DNA of 64,000 bases, from contig NZ_SDEA01000001.1 in NCBI RefSeq assembly GCF_004522155.1, forward strand, positions 496,001 to 560,000, in the 5' to 3' direction. A model generated the notes under the pieces. The model saw only the letters and a program-made list of their open reading frames with translations. It searched no databases and was not told where the DNA came from. Below, piece after piece: positions 1-8,886 of the stretch (position 1 is its first letter; each line of letters begins with the position of its first letter). The translations under genes and the position numbers were made by a program. This DNA comes from Paracoccus luteus (GTDB lineage: Bacteria; Pseudomonadota; Alphaproteobacteria; Rhodobacterales; Rhodobacteraceae).

Positions 1-635
1 GGGTCGGGCTGGTGCATCATGTTGATCTCGAACTGCCCCGGCGCGGCCTCGGAAATGGCGGTGTCGGCGGGGATGTCCATCGCCTCGCACGCTTCGTAAA
101 GCGCGGTGAAAAAGCGGTCGAACGCGTCCAGCGCGCGCAGGGACAGGGTTTCCGCCCCGGTGCGGCGCTTGCCCGACCGGGGGCTGCGCGGCACCCGCAG
201 GTCGCTGCCGGAATCGTCGATCAGGAAGAACTCAAGCTCGGTCGCCACCACGGCGGTCAGCCCGGCCGCCTTGTAGCGTTCGACCACCCGCGCCAGCGCC
301 TGCCGGGGATCGCCGTCATAGGGGCGTCCGTCGGGGTGGAACATCCAGATCGGCAGCAGGCCGGACGGCGCATCAAGCCAGGGCATCGGCATGAAGCCGC
401 GTTCCGTCGGCATCAGCAGCGCGTCGGGGTCGCCCGCCTTGAACACAAGGGGGCTGTTCTCGACGTCCTCGCCCCAGATGTCCATGTTCAGGACGGAATA
501 CGGGAACTTGGTTCCCTCGGTCAAAAGCTTGTCGGCAAAGCGGGCCGGGATGCGTTTGCCGCGCGCGACGCCGTTCAGATCGGCGGCCGCCACGCGGATC
601 GTCTTTACCTCGGGATGTTCCCTCAGCCAGTCCAT
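1..635 (-). CDS. glutamine synthetase family protein (partial, C-terminus outside window)
   Basis: The frame opens with ATG at 635 and runs off the left edge, giving about 211 N-terminal residues of a protein that is normally about 450. The beta-grasp start (VAAADLNGVARGKRIP), the metal/glutamate-binding ATELEFFLID and the APGQFEINM segment are those of glutamine synthetase-fold ligases, closest to the gamma-glutamyl-amine ligase branch (PuuA-like) rather than housekeeping GlnA. It starts 3 nt after the stop of the amino acid ABC permease, so it is probably the last gene of that transport operon and may gamma-glutamylate the imported amine or amino acid. Family is clear; the substrate is inferred from context only. 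Confidence 0.85.
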   Translation of the reverse strand, partial: MDWLREHPEVKTIRVAAADLNGVARGKRIPARFADKLLTEGTKFPYSVLNMDIWGEDVENSPLVFKAGDPDALLMPTERGFMPMPWLDAPSGLLPIWMFHPDGRPYDGDPRQALARVVERYKAAGLTAVVATELEFFLIDDSGSDLRVPRSPRSGKRRTGAETLSLRALDAFDRFFTALYEACEAMDIPADTAISEAAPGQFEINMMHQPD

Positions 636-638
636 GTG

Positions 639-1466
639 TCACCTGATGATGTTCGGCCGATAGCGCAGCCGCTGGACGGCACCCGGCAAATGCCGGTTCA
701 GCCGCCTGTTGACGACCCCGAAAAGGGCAATCAGCCCCAGGGTCAAAAGGATGAAATAGCCCGCCACGATGGGATAGGCGACAAAGGGGTTAAAGGTCTT
801 GTCCGCGAAATAGCTGGCGTAATACAGGCTGTCGCCCTTTTGCTGGAACGCCGGAAAGCCCGAGAAATAGACCAGCGTCGTGGCGTGGAACAGGAAGATC
901 GCCTCGTTGGTATAGGCGGGCCAGGCCAGCCGCATCATCGTCGGCCAGACGATGCGCCGGAACCGCGCCCAGCCGGTCAGGCCATAGGCGTCCGCGGCCT
1001 CGAGATCGCCCTTGGGCACGTTGCGCAGCGCGCCGTGAAAGATCTCGGCCGAATAGGCGGCGGTGTTCAGGGTCAGCACGATCAGCGCGCCCGCCCAGGC
1101 GCGCGCCAGCCAGCCGGTGGGCAGCGTCACACCCAGAAACGACAGCCCGTCGCGCGGCAGCAACACCAGCGCCGAATAGGCCAGGAAGAACTGGATGAAC
1201 AGCGGGCTGCCGCGAAAGACAAAGATGAACGCCTCGGCCGGGCGGCGGACCCAGGGGTTGCGGCTGGCCTTTCCCAGCGCCAGCGCGTTGGCCAGCACGA
1301 ACCCGGCCGCCAGCGCCAGCGCGCCGAAATAGATGTTCCAGATCAGCCCCGACCCGATCAGCGTGACTTGCTGGCACAGGGTGAAATCGCTGCGCGGCAG
1401 CAGCCGTTCGCCGATGCCGATCGCGCGCAACCCGTAATCGGCGATGGTCTGCAGGCACTGGTTCAT
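639..1466 (-). CDS. polar amino acid ABC transporter permease (HisM/ArtM type)
   Basis: This 275-residue inner-membrane protein has several hydrophobic helices and the binding-protein-dependent permease (EAA) loop, seen as EAADAYGLTGW near residue 170. It is the second of two paired permeases and would form the channel heterodimer of a polar amino acid importer. The start at 1466 overlaps the stop of the upstream permease as ATGA, so the two are translationally coupled. The frame stays open further upstream but that part is antisense-like and inside the neighbouring gene. Basic amino acid transport (His/Lys/Arg/ornithine type) is likely from the family; the substrate is not shown by sequence. 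Confidence 0.9.
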   Translation of the reverse strand: MNQCLQTIADYGLRAIGIGERLLPRSDFTLCQQVTLIGSGLIWNIYFGALALAAGFVLANALALGKASRNPWVRRPAEAFIFVFRGSPLFIQFFLAYSALVLLPRDGLSFLGVTLPTGWLARAWAGALIVLTLNTAAYSAEIFHGALRNVPKGDLEAADAYGLTGWARFRRIVWPTMMRLAWPAYTNEAIFLFHATTLVYFSGFPAFQQKGDSLYYASYFADKTFNPFVAYPIVAGYFILLTLGLIALFGVVNRRLNRHLPGAVQRLRYRPNIIR

Positions 1467-2347
1467 GCGGGCGTCCCGGTCTTGCGCAGCGCCTCGCCGG
1501 CCAGGGTGGCCTGCCCGCGCGAAAGCCGCGCGGCCACCCGGTCGATCAGCCGCTGCGAGACCCAGGTCATCAGCAGATAGAAGACCAGCAGCGCCAGGAA
1601 ATACCACACCCGCCAGTCGCCGTGGGGATAGGCATAGGTGGTGGTCTTGGACCCGCCCAGCTCGCGCGCCCAATAGACGATGTCCTCGACCCCCAGAAGG
1701 AACAGCAGCGGCGTCGCCTTGACCAGGATCATCCACAGGTTCGACAGGCCCGGCAGGGCATAGGTCCACATCTGCGGGATCAGGATGCGCCGGTCGATCT
1801 GGCGCGGGGTCATGCCATAGGCCTCGGCTGTTTCCAGCTGCGCGCGGGGCACCGCCCCCATCGCGCCATAAAGGACGTTGGCGGCGAACGCGCCGAAGAC
1901 AAAGGCAAAGGCCGCCACCGCCAGCCCGACGCCATACAGGTCATGCACCCATTCCGGGCTGACCGATAGCGGCATCTTGGCGGGCGCGCAGACGACGAAC
2001 TCGTTGCCCTGCCGGACCGGCACCGAGGGATCGCACAGGAACCGCGAACGCAGCCACTCGATCCCCTGATCCAGCGCGATGGGCACGAAAAGGAAGAACA
2101 CGATGTCCGGGACGCCCCGCACGATGGCGGCATAGCCGCGCCCCAGCCAGCGCAGCGGCGCGATCTGCGACCGCGCGGCCAGCGCGCCAAGGAACCCCAG
2201 CAGCAAGGCCAGCGGCGCGGTCAGCACCAGCAGCAGCAGCACCGTTCCGAACGACCCATAGAACAGCAGGTGCGTCCCCGAGGTGAGGTAGCACAGCATC
2301 CAGTTCAGGCCGTTCAGGGCACTGGGATCGGCGCATTGGGCGAACAT
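1463..2347 (-). CDS. polar amino acid ABC transporter permease (HisQ/ArtQ type)
   Basis: A 294-residue integral membrane permease of the HAAAP (His/Glu/Gln/Arg) class. Hydrophobic segments flank an EAA loop visible as ETAEAYGMTPRQ around residue 195. An insert of roughly 50 residues containing two cysteines lies between early helices (FLCDPSV and FVVCAP), and a further cysteine pair lies in the N-terminal 20 residues, more periplasmic loop than in E. coli HisQ. It pairs with the permease downstream through an ATGA overlap. Gene order is ATPase, binding protein, permease, permease, GS-like ligase. Confidence 0.9.
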   Translation of the reverse strand: MFAQCADPSALNGLNWMLCYLTSGTHLLFYGSFGTVLLLLVLTAPLALLLGFLGALAARSQIAPLRWLGRGYAAIVRGVPDIVFFLFVPIALDQGIEWLRSRFLCDPSVPVRQGNEFVVCAPAKMPLSVSPEWVHDLYGVGLAVAAFAFVFGAFAANVLYGAMGAVPRAQLETAEAYGMTPRQIDRRILIPQMWTYALPGLSNLWMILVKATPLLFLLGVEDIVYWARELGGSKTTTYAYPHGDWRVWYFLALLVFYLLMTWVSQRLIDRVAARLSRGQATLAGEALRKTGTPA

Positions 2348-2356
2348 CGGTGCGTC

Positions 2357-2382
2357 GCCGCCACCCCGCGCGGGGCGGCGGC
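2357..2382 (-). other. GC-rich hairpin between binding-protein and permease genes
   Basis: An inverted repeat, GCCGCC-a-CCCC, loop GCGC, GGGG-c-GGCGGC, lies between the binding protein stop (2398) and the permease start (2347). There is no T-tract on the transcribed (minus) strand. Hairpins at this point in importer operons commonly stabilise the upstream mRNA and allow more binding protein than permease; that role is inferred here. Confidence 0.5.
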
Positions 2383-2397
2383 TTTCCGTTCAGGGCA

Positions 2398-3204
2398 TCA
2401 GTTCGACGGCTGCGCCGGCGCGGCGGCAGCGTCGGACGTCACAGCGTCGGCCCCGGCAGCGTCGCCCCCGGTGGCGTCGCCGGCAAAGGTCTTGGCCTCG
2501 GCCCCCAGCCACTTGACGATCATCGCGTCCAGCGTGCCGTCGGCTTTCATGTCGGCGATGGCCTTGTCAAAGCGCGCCTTCAGCTCGGTGTCGGACTGGC
2601 GCATCCCGATGCCCAGACCCTCGCCCACGACCACCCGGTCCTGGCCCTCGACCCAGACCAGCTCATCCGAGTCGCGCTCGAACGGGACGAGGAAGTCGCG
2701 GTCGGCGAACACCGCCTCGGCCTCGCCGTTGCGGACGGCGGCGATGGCCTCCTCGCCGGTGGCGAACTCGATCAGCGTCGCGCCGGATTCGGCGACGAAT
2801 CCGGCCTGAATGGTGTTCGTCTGCGCGGCCACCACGCCGGCAATGTCGGCGTCCGGCGTCAGCGCCAGATAGGCCGAGGGCGGGGGCGGCGTATAGGCGT
2901 CCGAAAAGGCGATCGACTTCCTGCGCTCGTCGGTGATGTTCATCCCCGCCATGATCGTGTCATAGTTCGAGCTGACGAGGTTCGGGATGATCGAGTCCCA
3001 GTCGTTGCGGACCCAGGTGCATTCCGCGCCGATACGCTTGCACAGCTCGTTGCCCAGCTCGATCTCGAAGCCGTCCACATCGCCTTTTTCATTGACGAAG
3101 TTGTAGGGAGGATAGGCGCCCTCGGTGCCCATGCGCAGCGGCTCGGCAAGCGCCGCGCCGGCGGTCAGCGCCAGAACGGCGGCGGCGGTCAGCAGGTTCT
3201 TCAT
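2398..3204 (-). CDS. polar amino acid ABC transporter substrate-binding protein
   Basis: A 268-residue periplasmic binding protein of the SBP_bac_3 family. It has a Sec signal peptide (MKNLLTAAAVLALTAGAALA, cleavage before EP), the entry motif GTEGAYPPYNFVNEKG, the hinge region around DWDSIIPNLVSSNYD, and the signature MAGMNITDERRKSIAFSD. The start at 3204 is chosen because it gives the signal peptide and is preceded by GGGAG. The last 25 or so residues form an Ala/Gly/Asp-rich tail (from GDATGGDAAG) not typical of the family. It sits 23 nt after the ATPase gene. Confidence 0.93.
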   Translation of the reverse strand: MKNLLTAAAVLALTAGAALAEPLRMGTEGAYPPYNFVNEKGDVDGFEIELGNELCKRIGAECTWVRNDWDSIIPNLVSSNYDTIMAGMNITDERRKSIAFSDAYTPPPPSAYLALTPDADIAGVVAAQTNTIQAGFVAESGATLIEFATGEEAIAAVRNGEAEAVFADRDFLVPFERDSDELVWVEGQDRVVVGEGLGIGMRQSDTELKARFDKAIADMKADGTLDAMIVKWLGAEAKTFAGDATGGDAAGADAVTSDAAAAPAQPSN

Positions 3205-3227
3205 CGTGGTCTCCCGTTGGTCATGTC

Positions 3228-4046
3228 TCAGGCGACCGTGGTCGCGTTGAGGAATTGGCGCAACCGGTCGGTCCGGGGTGCGCGGAAAATCTGGTCGGGC
3301 GGCCCCTGCTCCTCGATCCGGCCCTGATGCAGGAACACGACATGATCGCTGACATCGGCGGCCAGCCGCATGTCGTGGGTGACCAGGATCATCGTGCGAT
3401 GTTCGGCCGCCAGATCCTTGATCACCTTGACGACCTCTTGCTGCAACTCGGGGTCGAGGGCGCTGGTCGGCTCGTCGAACAGCAGCGCGCGGGGTTCCAT
3501 GCACAGCGCGCGGGCGATGGCGGCGCGCTGCTGCTGGCCGCCGGACAGCTGCGCGGGCCAGGCGTCCGCCTTGTCGCCGATGCCGACCTTGGCCAGCAAC
3601 GCGCGGGCGCGGGCCTCGACCTGGGCCGGGGGCTGACCCAGCACGGTGACGGGCGCCTCGGTCACGTTCTGCAGGATGGTCAGGTGCGACCACAGGTTGA
3701 ACTGCTGGAACACCATCGACAGGTTGGTGCGGATGCGCGTGACCTGCGTCCGGTCGGCGGGCGTCCGCTGGGCGCCGGTGCCGGTCCAGCGCACCGGCTC
3801 GCCCTCGAACAGGATGTCGCCGGCCTGACTGTTTTCCAACAGGTTGCAGCAGCGCAGCAGCGTGGATTTCCCCGACCCCGACGATCCGATCAGCGTCACG
3901 ACATGGCCGCGCGGCGCGGTCATGTCGACGCCCTTCAAGACCTGAAGCGGGCCATAGGCCTTGTGCAGGCCGCGGATCTGGATGACCGGCGGACCGCTGT
4001 CGGCAGAAACCGGGCTGGGGTTCGGAAGAACGGCGTCAACGGTCAT
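3228..4046 (-). CDS. polar amino acid ABC transporter ATP-binding protein
   Basis: A 272-residue HisP/GlnQ-class ATPase that powers the adjacent importer. Visible motifs are Walker A (GSSGSGKST), Q-loop (VFQQFNLWSHLT), the ABC signature LSGGQQQR, Walker B (ALLFDEPTSALD) and the switch histidine in ILVTHDM. The start MTVDAV at 4046 is preferred; the frame runs on upstream to 4214 but that extension has no family resemblance. It is the first gene of the operon; the spacer at 4047-4128 should hold the promoter. Confidence 0.92.
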   Translation of the reverse strand: MTVDAVLPNPSPVSADSGPPVIQIRGLHKAYGPLQVLKGVDMTAPRGHVVTLIGSSGSGKSTLLRCCNLLENSQAGDILFEGEPVRWTGTGAQRTPADRTQVTRIRTNLSMVFQQFNLWSHLTILQNVTEAPVTVLGQPPAQVEARARALLAKVGIGDKADAWPAQLSGGQQQRAAIARALCMEPRALLFDEPTSALDPELQQEVVKVIKDLAAEHRTMILVTHDMRLAADVSDHVVFLHQGRIEEQGPPDQIFRAPRTDRLRQFLNATTVA

Positions 4047-4128
4047 GATCGGGTCATCTGGCGCGATTCCGGGCCGGATTGCAACGGTGTCGTGACGCCG
4101 ATGCCGCCGGGGCAAGCGCCGGCAGCGG

Positions 4129-4623
4129 TCAGGCCTGACCGCCCACCGCGGCCGGGCCCAGATGGTCGGGCTGTCCGTCGCGCTCACGCTCGACCCGTTG
4201 GCGCGCGGTCGCACTTTCCACGTCGCTGACGCCCAGCAGGTTGGCCGCCAGCCGGACGGCCGCGTCCTCCTCGGGGCTGCGGTGGCCGTCGGCCAGCGCC
4301 ACGTCCCACAGGGCGCCGATCACCTCGACCCGGCGTTCCAGCGGGATGCGGTCCTTGATGGCGCGGGTGAACCGGACCGTGTCGGGGGCCTCGGCCTCGA
4401 TCATCTCGGCGGCGGCGCGGCGGTCGGCGGCGGCCGAGGCGTCCAGATGGCGCCGATGCGCCAGCAGGTGATCGATGCGCGCCCGTTCGGCCGCGCCATA
4501 GCGTTCGTCCGCCCGCGCGACGCGCACCAGAAGGGCTGCGACGGCAAGTTCGGCGTCATCGGGCGCCAGCGACTGGTCCGGCGCGTCCTGCGAAAAAAGG
4601 CGAGTCAACAGGTTACGAAACAT
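4129..4623 (-). CDS. TerB family tellurite-resistance-like protein
   Basis: A 164-residue soluble, mostly helical acidic protein. The pattern LLVRVARADERYGAAERARIDHLL followed by LWDVALADGHRSPEEDAAVRLAANLLGV gives two helical repeats with paired acidic residues, as in TerB/DjlA-like domains. The last 20 residues look disordered. The family's role is poorly known (metal-linked stress signalling is proposed); nothing nearby indicates tellurite resistance, since no other ter gene is present. It appears to be a single-gene unit upstream of the amino acid transporter. Confidence 0.8.
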   Translation of the reverse strand: MFRNLLTRLFSQDAPDQSLAPDDAELAVAALLVRVARADERYGAAERARIDHLLAHRRHLDASAAADRRAAAEMIEAEAPDTVRFTRAIKDRIPLERRVEVIGALWDVALADGHRSPEEDAAVRLAANLLGVSDVESATARQRVERERDGQPDHLGPAAVGGQA

Positions 4624-4679
4624 GACACCATTTCAGCCAAGTAGGGTGGCGGACGCAAGATGGCGCGTTTGAACGAACG

Positions 4680-4985
4680 TCAATCGTGATCGGGCGCATC
4701 CCAACCCGCAAAGATCGCCAGATCGGCGGTGCTGCACGGCAGTCGCAGCGCCATCGCCCGGCGATATTCGGGGCTGTCATAACACGCGTGCGCAGCCTGG
4801 ACAGTGGGAAACTCGATCACCACGGTCCGGCCGGGCATCGCGCCCTCGGCCACCCGCGCCTCGCCGCCGCGGACCAAGAACCGGCCGCCGTATTTCTGGA
4901 ACGCGGCCGCGTTGGCCTGGCGATAGGCGTCATAGGCGGCGGGATCGTCCACCGTCACATGCGCCACCCAGTAACCTTTCGGCAT
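4680..4985 (-). CDS. DUF1330 domain-containing protein
   Basis: A 101-residue protein spanning one DUF1330 (dimeric alpha/beta barrel) domain. Typical features are the N-terminal GYWVAHVTVDDPAAYDAYRQAN, the central GGRFLVRGG and the C-terminal pattern VVIEFPTVQAAHACYDSPEYRRA. The fold is shared with small monooxygenase-like and stress-related proteins; no enzymatic activity can be assigned. Its ATG overlaps the stop of ppk2 by one base (TGATG), so it is probably translated from the ppk2 mRNA. Confidence 0.9.
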   Translation of the reverse strand: MPKGYWVAHVTVDDPAAYDAYRQANAAAFQKYGGRFLVRGGEARVAEGAMPGRTVVIEFPTVQAAHACYDSPEYRRAMALRLPCSTADLAIFAGWDAPDHD

Positions 4986-5881
4986 CAGTATCTCTCCGGC
5001 ACATACAGGTCGCGCGGCAGCACCTCGCGTTCATAGTCGGGGTTGAACACGCGGTCGGGCAGCGCGACGGGATCGTGGAAAACCTCGGTATAGGGGATCA
5101 GGCCCAGCAGATGGTCGATGCAGTTCAGCCGCGCGCGTTTCTTGTCGTTGCCGGGCACGATATACCACGGCGCCTCGGGGATCGAGGTGCGCTCGAACAT
5201 GTCCTCCTTGGCCTTGGTATAGTCCTCCCAGCGGATGCGGGATTGCAGGTCCATAGGCGACAGCTTCCACTGTTTCAGCGGATCGTGGATGCGCATGAGG
5301 AACCGCATCTGCTGTTCCTCGTCGGTGATCGAGAACCAGTATTTCACCAGCCGGATGCCCGAGCGGACCAGCATGCGCTCGAACTCGGGGACGTCGCGGA
5401 AGAACTGCTCGACCTCATCCTCGGTGGCGAAGCCCATCACCCGCTCGACGCCCGAGCGGTTGTACCAGCTGCGGTCGAACAGCACGATCTCGCCGCCCGA
5501 GGGCAGGTGCGGCACATAGCGCTGGAAATACCACTGGGTCTTTTCGCGGTCGGACGGCGCGGGCAGGGCCGCCACGCGGGCCACGCGCGGATTCAGCCGC
5601 TGGGTGATGCGCTTGATCGCGCCGCCCTTGCCGGCGCTGTCGCGCCCCTCGAAGATGACGACGACCTTTTCCTTGTGATGGCTGACCCAGTCCTGCAGCT
5701 TGATCAGCTCGGACTGCAGGCGCAACAGCTCGCGGTAATAGATCTGGCGCGGCAGCGGATTGGGATGCAGCGCCTTGTAGTCGGCGATGATCTTTTGGGG
5801 GATCAGCGCATCCTCAAGGTCCAGCTCGAAATCCTCATCAAGCGCCTCTTCCATCGCAAGGGTGTTGAGATCGTCCGACAT
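4985..5881 (-). CDS. ppk2: polyphosphate kinase 2
   Basis: A 298-residue PPK2 that moves phosphate between polyphosphate and nucleotides (GDP/GTP or ADP/ATP). Walker A is GRDSAGKGG at residues 79-87, Walker B is LFDRSWYNR near residue 165, and the lid region is rich in Arg/Lys (RIHDPLKQWKLSPMD). The C-terminal WYIVPGNDKKRARLN is typical of the single-domain class 1 proteins. The start at 5881 has AGGGA nine nt upstream and gives an acidic N-terminal tail (EALDEDFELDLEDAL) common in the family. About 500 nt of non-coding DNA precede it. Confidence 0.95.
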   Translation of the reverse strand: MSDDLNTLAMEEALDEDFELDLEDALIPQKIIADYKALHPNPLPRQIYYRELLRLQSELIKLQDWVSHHKEKVVVIFEGRDSAGKGGAIKRITQRLNPRVARVAALPAPSDREKTQWYFQRYVPHLPSGGEIVLFDRSWYNRSGVERVMGFATEDEVEQFFRDVPEFERMLVRSGIRLVKYWFSITDEEQQMRFLMRIHDPLKQWKLSPMDLQSRIRWEDYTKAKEDMFERTSIPEAPWYIVPGNDKKRARLNCIDHLLGLIPYTEVFHDPVALPDRVFNPDYEREVLPRDLYVPERY

Positions 5882-6111
5882 GGTTTTCCCTGGCTGATCG
5901 CGTGGCTGCTTGAACCATGCAAAGATGACGGAATTGCGACAGCTGGCAAGGGCGGGGTGGCGTGTCGCGGCTGGCGAGGGCCGCGCCCCGGCGCACCCGC
6001 GTTGTCGGGGCAAGGGGAGCGGCGGTTCCGTCAGCGTCGGTTCCGGAGGCCGCGTGGTTCCGGTCGCGTCCCGAACTGGGCTGGGCCGCTGAGCGGGCTG
6101 GGCTGGACTGG

Positions 6112-6226
6112 CCGGCGCCGGGGCGGATGCCTGCCCGACGCGCAGGCGACCGGCACCCGGGCGGATGCCCGGCCCGGCGGGCGTGGCGACCGGCATCCCG
6201 GCGGATGCCCGGCCCGGCGGGCGTGG
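6112..6226. repeat. three-copy imperfect tandem repeat, about 40 bp
   Basis: The sequence GGCGGATGC recurs at 6122, 6160 and 6200. The last two copies (6145-6184 and 6185-6224) match almost perfectly over 40 bp; the first is diverged and about 38 bp. Each complete unit contains GCCCGGCCCGGCGGGC, which can fold on itself. It lies in the non-coding spacer downstream of clpA. Confidence 0.75.
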
Positions 6227-6287
6227 CACGTTCGGCTCATCTCGTGCGCGATACCGCAGGCGCGGACCCCGCAGTGTAGCGGAGGGA

Positions 6288-6318
6288 AACGGGCGCGACC
6301 CGGCAGGTTGCGCCCGTT
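6288..6318 (-). terminator. possible clpA terminator hairpin
   Basis: A perfect 9-bp stem, AACGGGCGC and GCGCCCGTT, with a 13-nt loop lies about 65 nt after the clpA stop. The run of T after the stem on the minus strand is short (TTTCCC), so termination strength is uncertain. Confidence 0.5.
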
Positions 6319-6381
6319 CCGTTTCTGCCCGCGCCGGGGTGTCCGGCTGTTCGTCGCGGCGCCCGCAGGGGCCGCGGCCGC

Positions 6382-8700
6382 TCACTCTGCCGTCAGCAGG
6401 GGCGGGCGGTCCTTGGTCAGGCGCGGGGTCGAGGGGCCCTCGATGTCGAAGACGCATTTGTCGTCCTCGATCCGCACCCGGACCACGCCGCCCTTGGTCA
6501 GCCGGCCGAACAGCAGTTCCTCGGCCAGCGGCTTCTTGATCGATTCCTGGATGACGCGGCCCAAGGGGCGCGCGCCCATCCGGTCGTCATAGCCCTTTTC
6601 GGCCAGCCAGTTCGCGGCTTCCGGAGTCAGCTCGATGTGGACGTTGCGGTCCATCAGCTGCGCTTCCAGCTGCAGGATGAACTTTTCGACCACCTGCACG
6701 ATGATGTCGCGCGACAGGGCCGCAAAGCTGATCACCGCGTCCAGGCGGTTGCGGAACTCGGGCGTGAAGGTCCGCTCGATCGCCTCCTTGTCCTCGCCCA
6801 CGCGGCGGTCGCGGCCGAACCCGATCGCGGCCTTCGCCTGGTCGGCCGCGCCCGCGTTCGAGGTCATGATCAGGATCACGTTGCGGAAATCCACCTGCCG
6901 GCCGTTGTGGTCGGTCAGCTTGCCGTGGTCCATCACCTGCAACAGGATGTTATAGACATCCGGGTGCGCCTTCTCGATCTCGTCCAGCAGCAGCACGCAA
7001 TGCGGGTGCTGGTCCACGCCGTCGGTCAGCATGCCGCCCTGGTCAAAGCCGACATAGCCGGGGGGCGCGCCGATCAGGCGGCTGACGGCGTGCTTCTCCA
7101 TGTATTCCGACATGTCGAAGCGCAGCAGTTCCACCCCCAGCGTGCTGGCAAGCTGCTTGGCCACCTCGGTCTTGCCGACGCCGGTCGGGCCGGCGAACAG
7201 ATAGTTGCCGATGGGCTTTTCCGGCTCGCGCAGGCCGGCGCGCGACAGCTTGATCGCGCTCGCCAGCGCCTCGATGGCGTTGTCCTGGCCAAAGACCAGC
7301 CGCTTGAGCGTCTTTTCAAGGTCGCGCAGCACCTCGGCATCGTCCTTGGTGACGTTCTTGGGCGGGATGCGGGCGATCTTGGCGACCACCGCCTCGATCT
7401 CTTTCGGGCCGATCACCTTGCGGCGCTTGCTTTCGGCCACGACATGCTGGGCCGCGCCCGCCTCGTCGATCACGTCGATTGCCTTGTCGGGCAGCTTGCG
7501 GTCGTGGATGTAACGTGCCGACAATTCGACCGCGGTCCTGATCGCCTCGCTGGTATAACGCAGGTCGTGGTGCTTTTCGAAGCTGGGCTTGAGGCCCATC
7601 AGGATCTTGATCGTGTCGGGCACCGTCGGCTCGTTCACGTCGATCTTCTGGAACCGGCGGGCGAGCGCGCGGTCCTTCTCGAAGTGCTGGCGGAACTCCT
7701 TGTAGGTCGTGGACCCCATGCAGCGCAGCTTGCCGCCGGCCAGCGCCGGTTTCAGCAGGTTCGACGCGTCCATCGCCCCGCCGCTGGTCGCGCCGGCGCC
7801 GATGACGGTGTGGATCTCGTCGATGAACAGGATCGCGTCGGGATGCTCCTCAAGCTCCTTCACGACGGCCTTCAGCCGCTCCTCGAAGTCGCCACGATAG
7901 CGGGTGCCCGCCAGCAGCGCGCCCATGTCCAGCGAATAGATCGTGGCACCCTTCAGCACCTCGGGCGTCTCGCCGCGGGTGATCTTCAGCGCCAGCCCCT
8001 CGGCGATGGCGGTCTTGCCGACGCCGGGGTCGCCCACCAGCAGCGGGTTGTTCTTGCGCCGGCGGCACAGCACCTGGATGCAGCGTTCCACCTCGTCGGC
8101 GCGGCCGATCAGCGGATCGACGTCGCCGCTGGTCGCCTTGCGGTTCAGGTCCACGCAGTATTTCGCCAGCGCGCTGTCGTCGGACTTGCCCGTCGCCGCG
8201 TCGTCCTTGGCGGTTTCGCCGTCGGCGCCCTGGACGCTGCGCGGTTCGGAGAACGACGGGTTCTTGGCGACGCCGTGGGCGATGAAATTGACCGCGTCAT
8301 AGCGGGTCATGTCCAGTTCCTGCAGGAAATAGGCGGCGTTGGATTCGCGTTCGGCAAAGATCGCGACCAGCACGTTGGCGCCCGTCACCTCGGACCGGCC
8401 CGACGACTGGACGTGGATCGCGGCGCGCTGGATCACGCGCTGGAACGCGGCCGTCGGCACCGCCTCGGACCCTTCGATGTCGGTGATCAGGGTGGACAGG
8501 TCGTCCTCGATGAAATCGGTCAGCAGGCGGCGCAGTTCGCCCAGATCGACGTTGCAGGCGCGCATGACCTTGACCGCGTCCGCCTCCTCGGTCAGGGCCA
8601 GCAGCAGGTGTTCCAGCGTGGCCAGTTCGTGCCTGTGCTGGTTGGCAAGCGACAGCGCGGCGTGGATGGCCTGTTCCAGGGTGTTCGAAAATGACGGCAC
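6382..8700 (-). CDS. clpA: ATP-dependent Clp protease ATP-binding subunit ClpA
   Basis: A 772-residue AAA+ unfoldase that feeds substrates to ClpP. It has the N-terminal repeat domain ([20 protein letters not shown]), a first AAA module with GDPGVGKT and [10 protein letters not shown], and a second with GPTGVGKTE and [12 protein letters not shown], followed by the D2-small domain. The IGFGRD stretch in the second module corresponds to the ClpP-docking loop region. The start is set at GTG 8700: it gives the conserved [10 protein letters not shown] and has AGGAG eight nt upstream; an in-frame GTG at 8751 has no such site. No clpS lies upstream in the 186-nt gap to gloB. That gap contains a GGGCCC-acaatc-GGGCCC stem in the probable leader. 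Confidence 0.95.
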   Translation of the reverse strand: MPSFSNTLEQAIHAALSLANQHRHELATLEHLLLALTEEADAVKVMRACNVDLGELRRLLTDFIEDDLSTLITDIEGSEAVPTAAFQRVIQRAAIHVQSSGRSEVTGANVLVAIFAERESNAAYFLQELDMTRYDAVNFIAHGVAKNPSFSEPRSVQGADGETAKDDAATGKSDDSALAKYCVDLNRKATSGDVDPLIGRADEVERCIQVLCRRRKNNPLLVGDPGVGKTAIAEGLALKITRGETPEVLKGATIYSLDMGALLAGTRYRGDFEERLKAVVKELEEHPDAILFIDEIHTVIGAGATSGGAMDASNLLKPALAGGKLRCMGSTTYKEFRQHFEKDRALARRFQKIDVNEPTVPDTIKILMGLKPSFEKHHDLRYTSEAIRTAVELSARYIHDRKLPDKAIDVIDEAGAAQHVVAESKRRKVIGPKEIEAVVAKIARIPPKNVTKDDAEVLRDLEKTLKRLVFGQDNAIEALASAIKLSRAGLREPEKPIGNYLFAGPTGVGKTEVAKQLASTLGVELLRFDMSEYMEKHAVSRLIGAPPGYVGFDQGGMLTDGVDQHPHCVLLLDEIEKAHPDVYNILLQVMDHGKLTDHNGRQVDFRNVILIMTSNAGAADQAKAAIGFGRDRRVGEDKEAIERTFTPEFRNRLDAVISFAALSRDIIVQVVEKFILQLEAQLMDRNVHIELTPEAANWLAEKGYDDRMGARPLGRVIQESIKKPLAEELLFGRLTKGGVVRVRIEDDKCVFDIEGPSTPRLTKDRPPLLTAE

Positions 8701-8886
8701 GAGTCGGCTCCTGTCAGTCGGCTGGCGGTCTGGGCCCGATTGTGGGCCCACCTGACCAGACTGTCACGATACAGTTAAGAATTGGTGCATTTCGTCCGGG
8801 CGCAAGCTGTATTCTGCGACATGCCGGCCGAAACTGCGGCGGTTGAGGCTGATGTGATCACGCGCGGGGGCGATTTCAACCGCGTC

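Larger units (their letters stand above)
5882..6381. other. 500-nt spacer between clpA and ppk2
   Basis: No convincing gene is present: the open frames here lack ribosome binding sites and give low-complexity Arg/Pro/Ala proteins. It should contain the ppk2 promoter near 5882-5960, a short tandem repeat at 6112-6226 and a hairpin at 6288-6318 that may end clpA. Confidence 0.6.

Noticed and set aside
12-1580. Plus-strand frame of about 520 codons across the amino acid transporter
   Set aside because: Antisense shadow of three recognised genes; no ribosome binding site or domain.
4129-4623. Tellurite resistance locus
   Set aside because: Only a TerB-like protein is present, with no terC, terD or terZ near it.
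5882-6457. N-terminal extension of PPK2 and other genes in the clpA-ppk2 spacer
   Set aside because: The in-frame upstream part is Pro/Ala/Arg low-complexity; the ATG at 5881 has a good AGGGA site and the usual family N-terminus.
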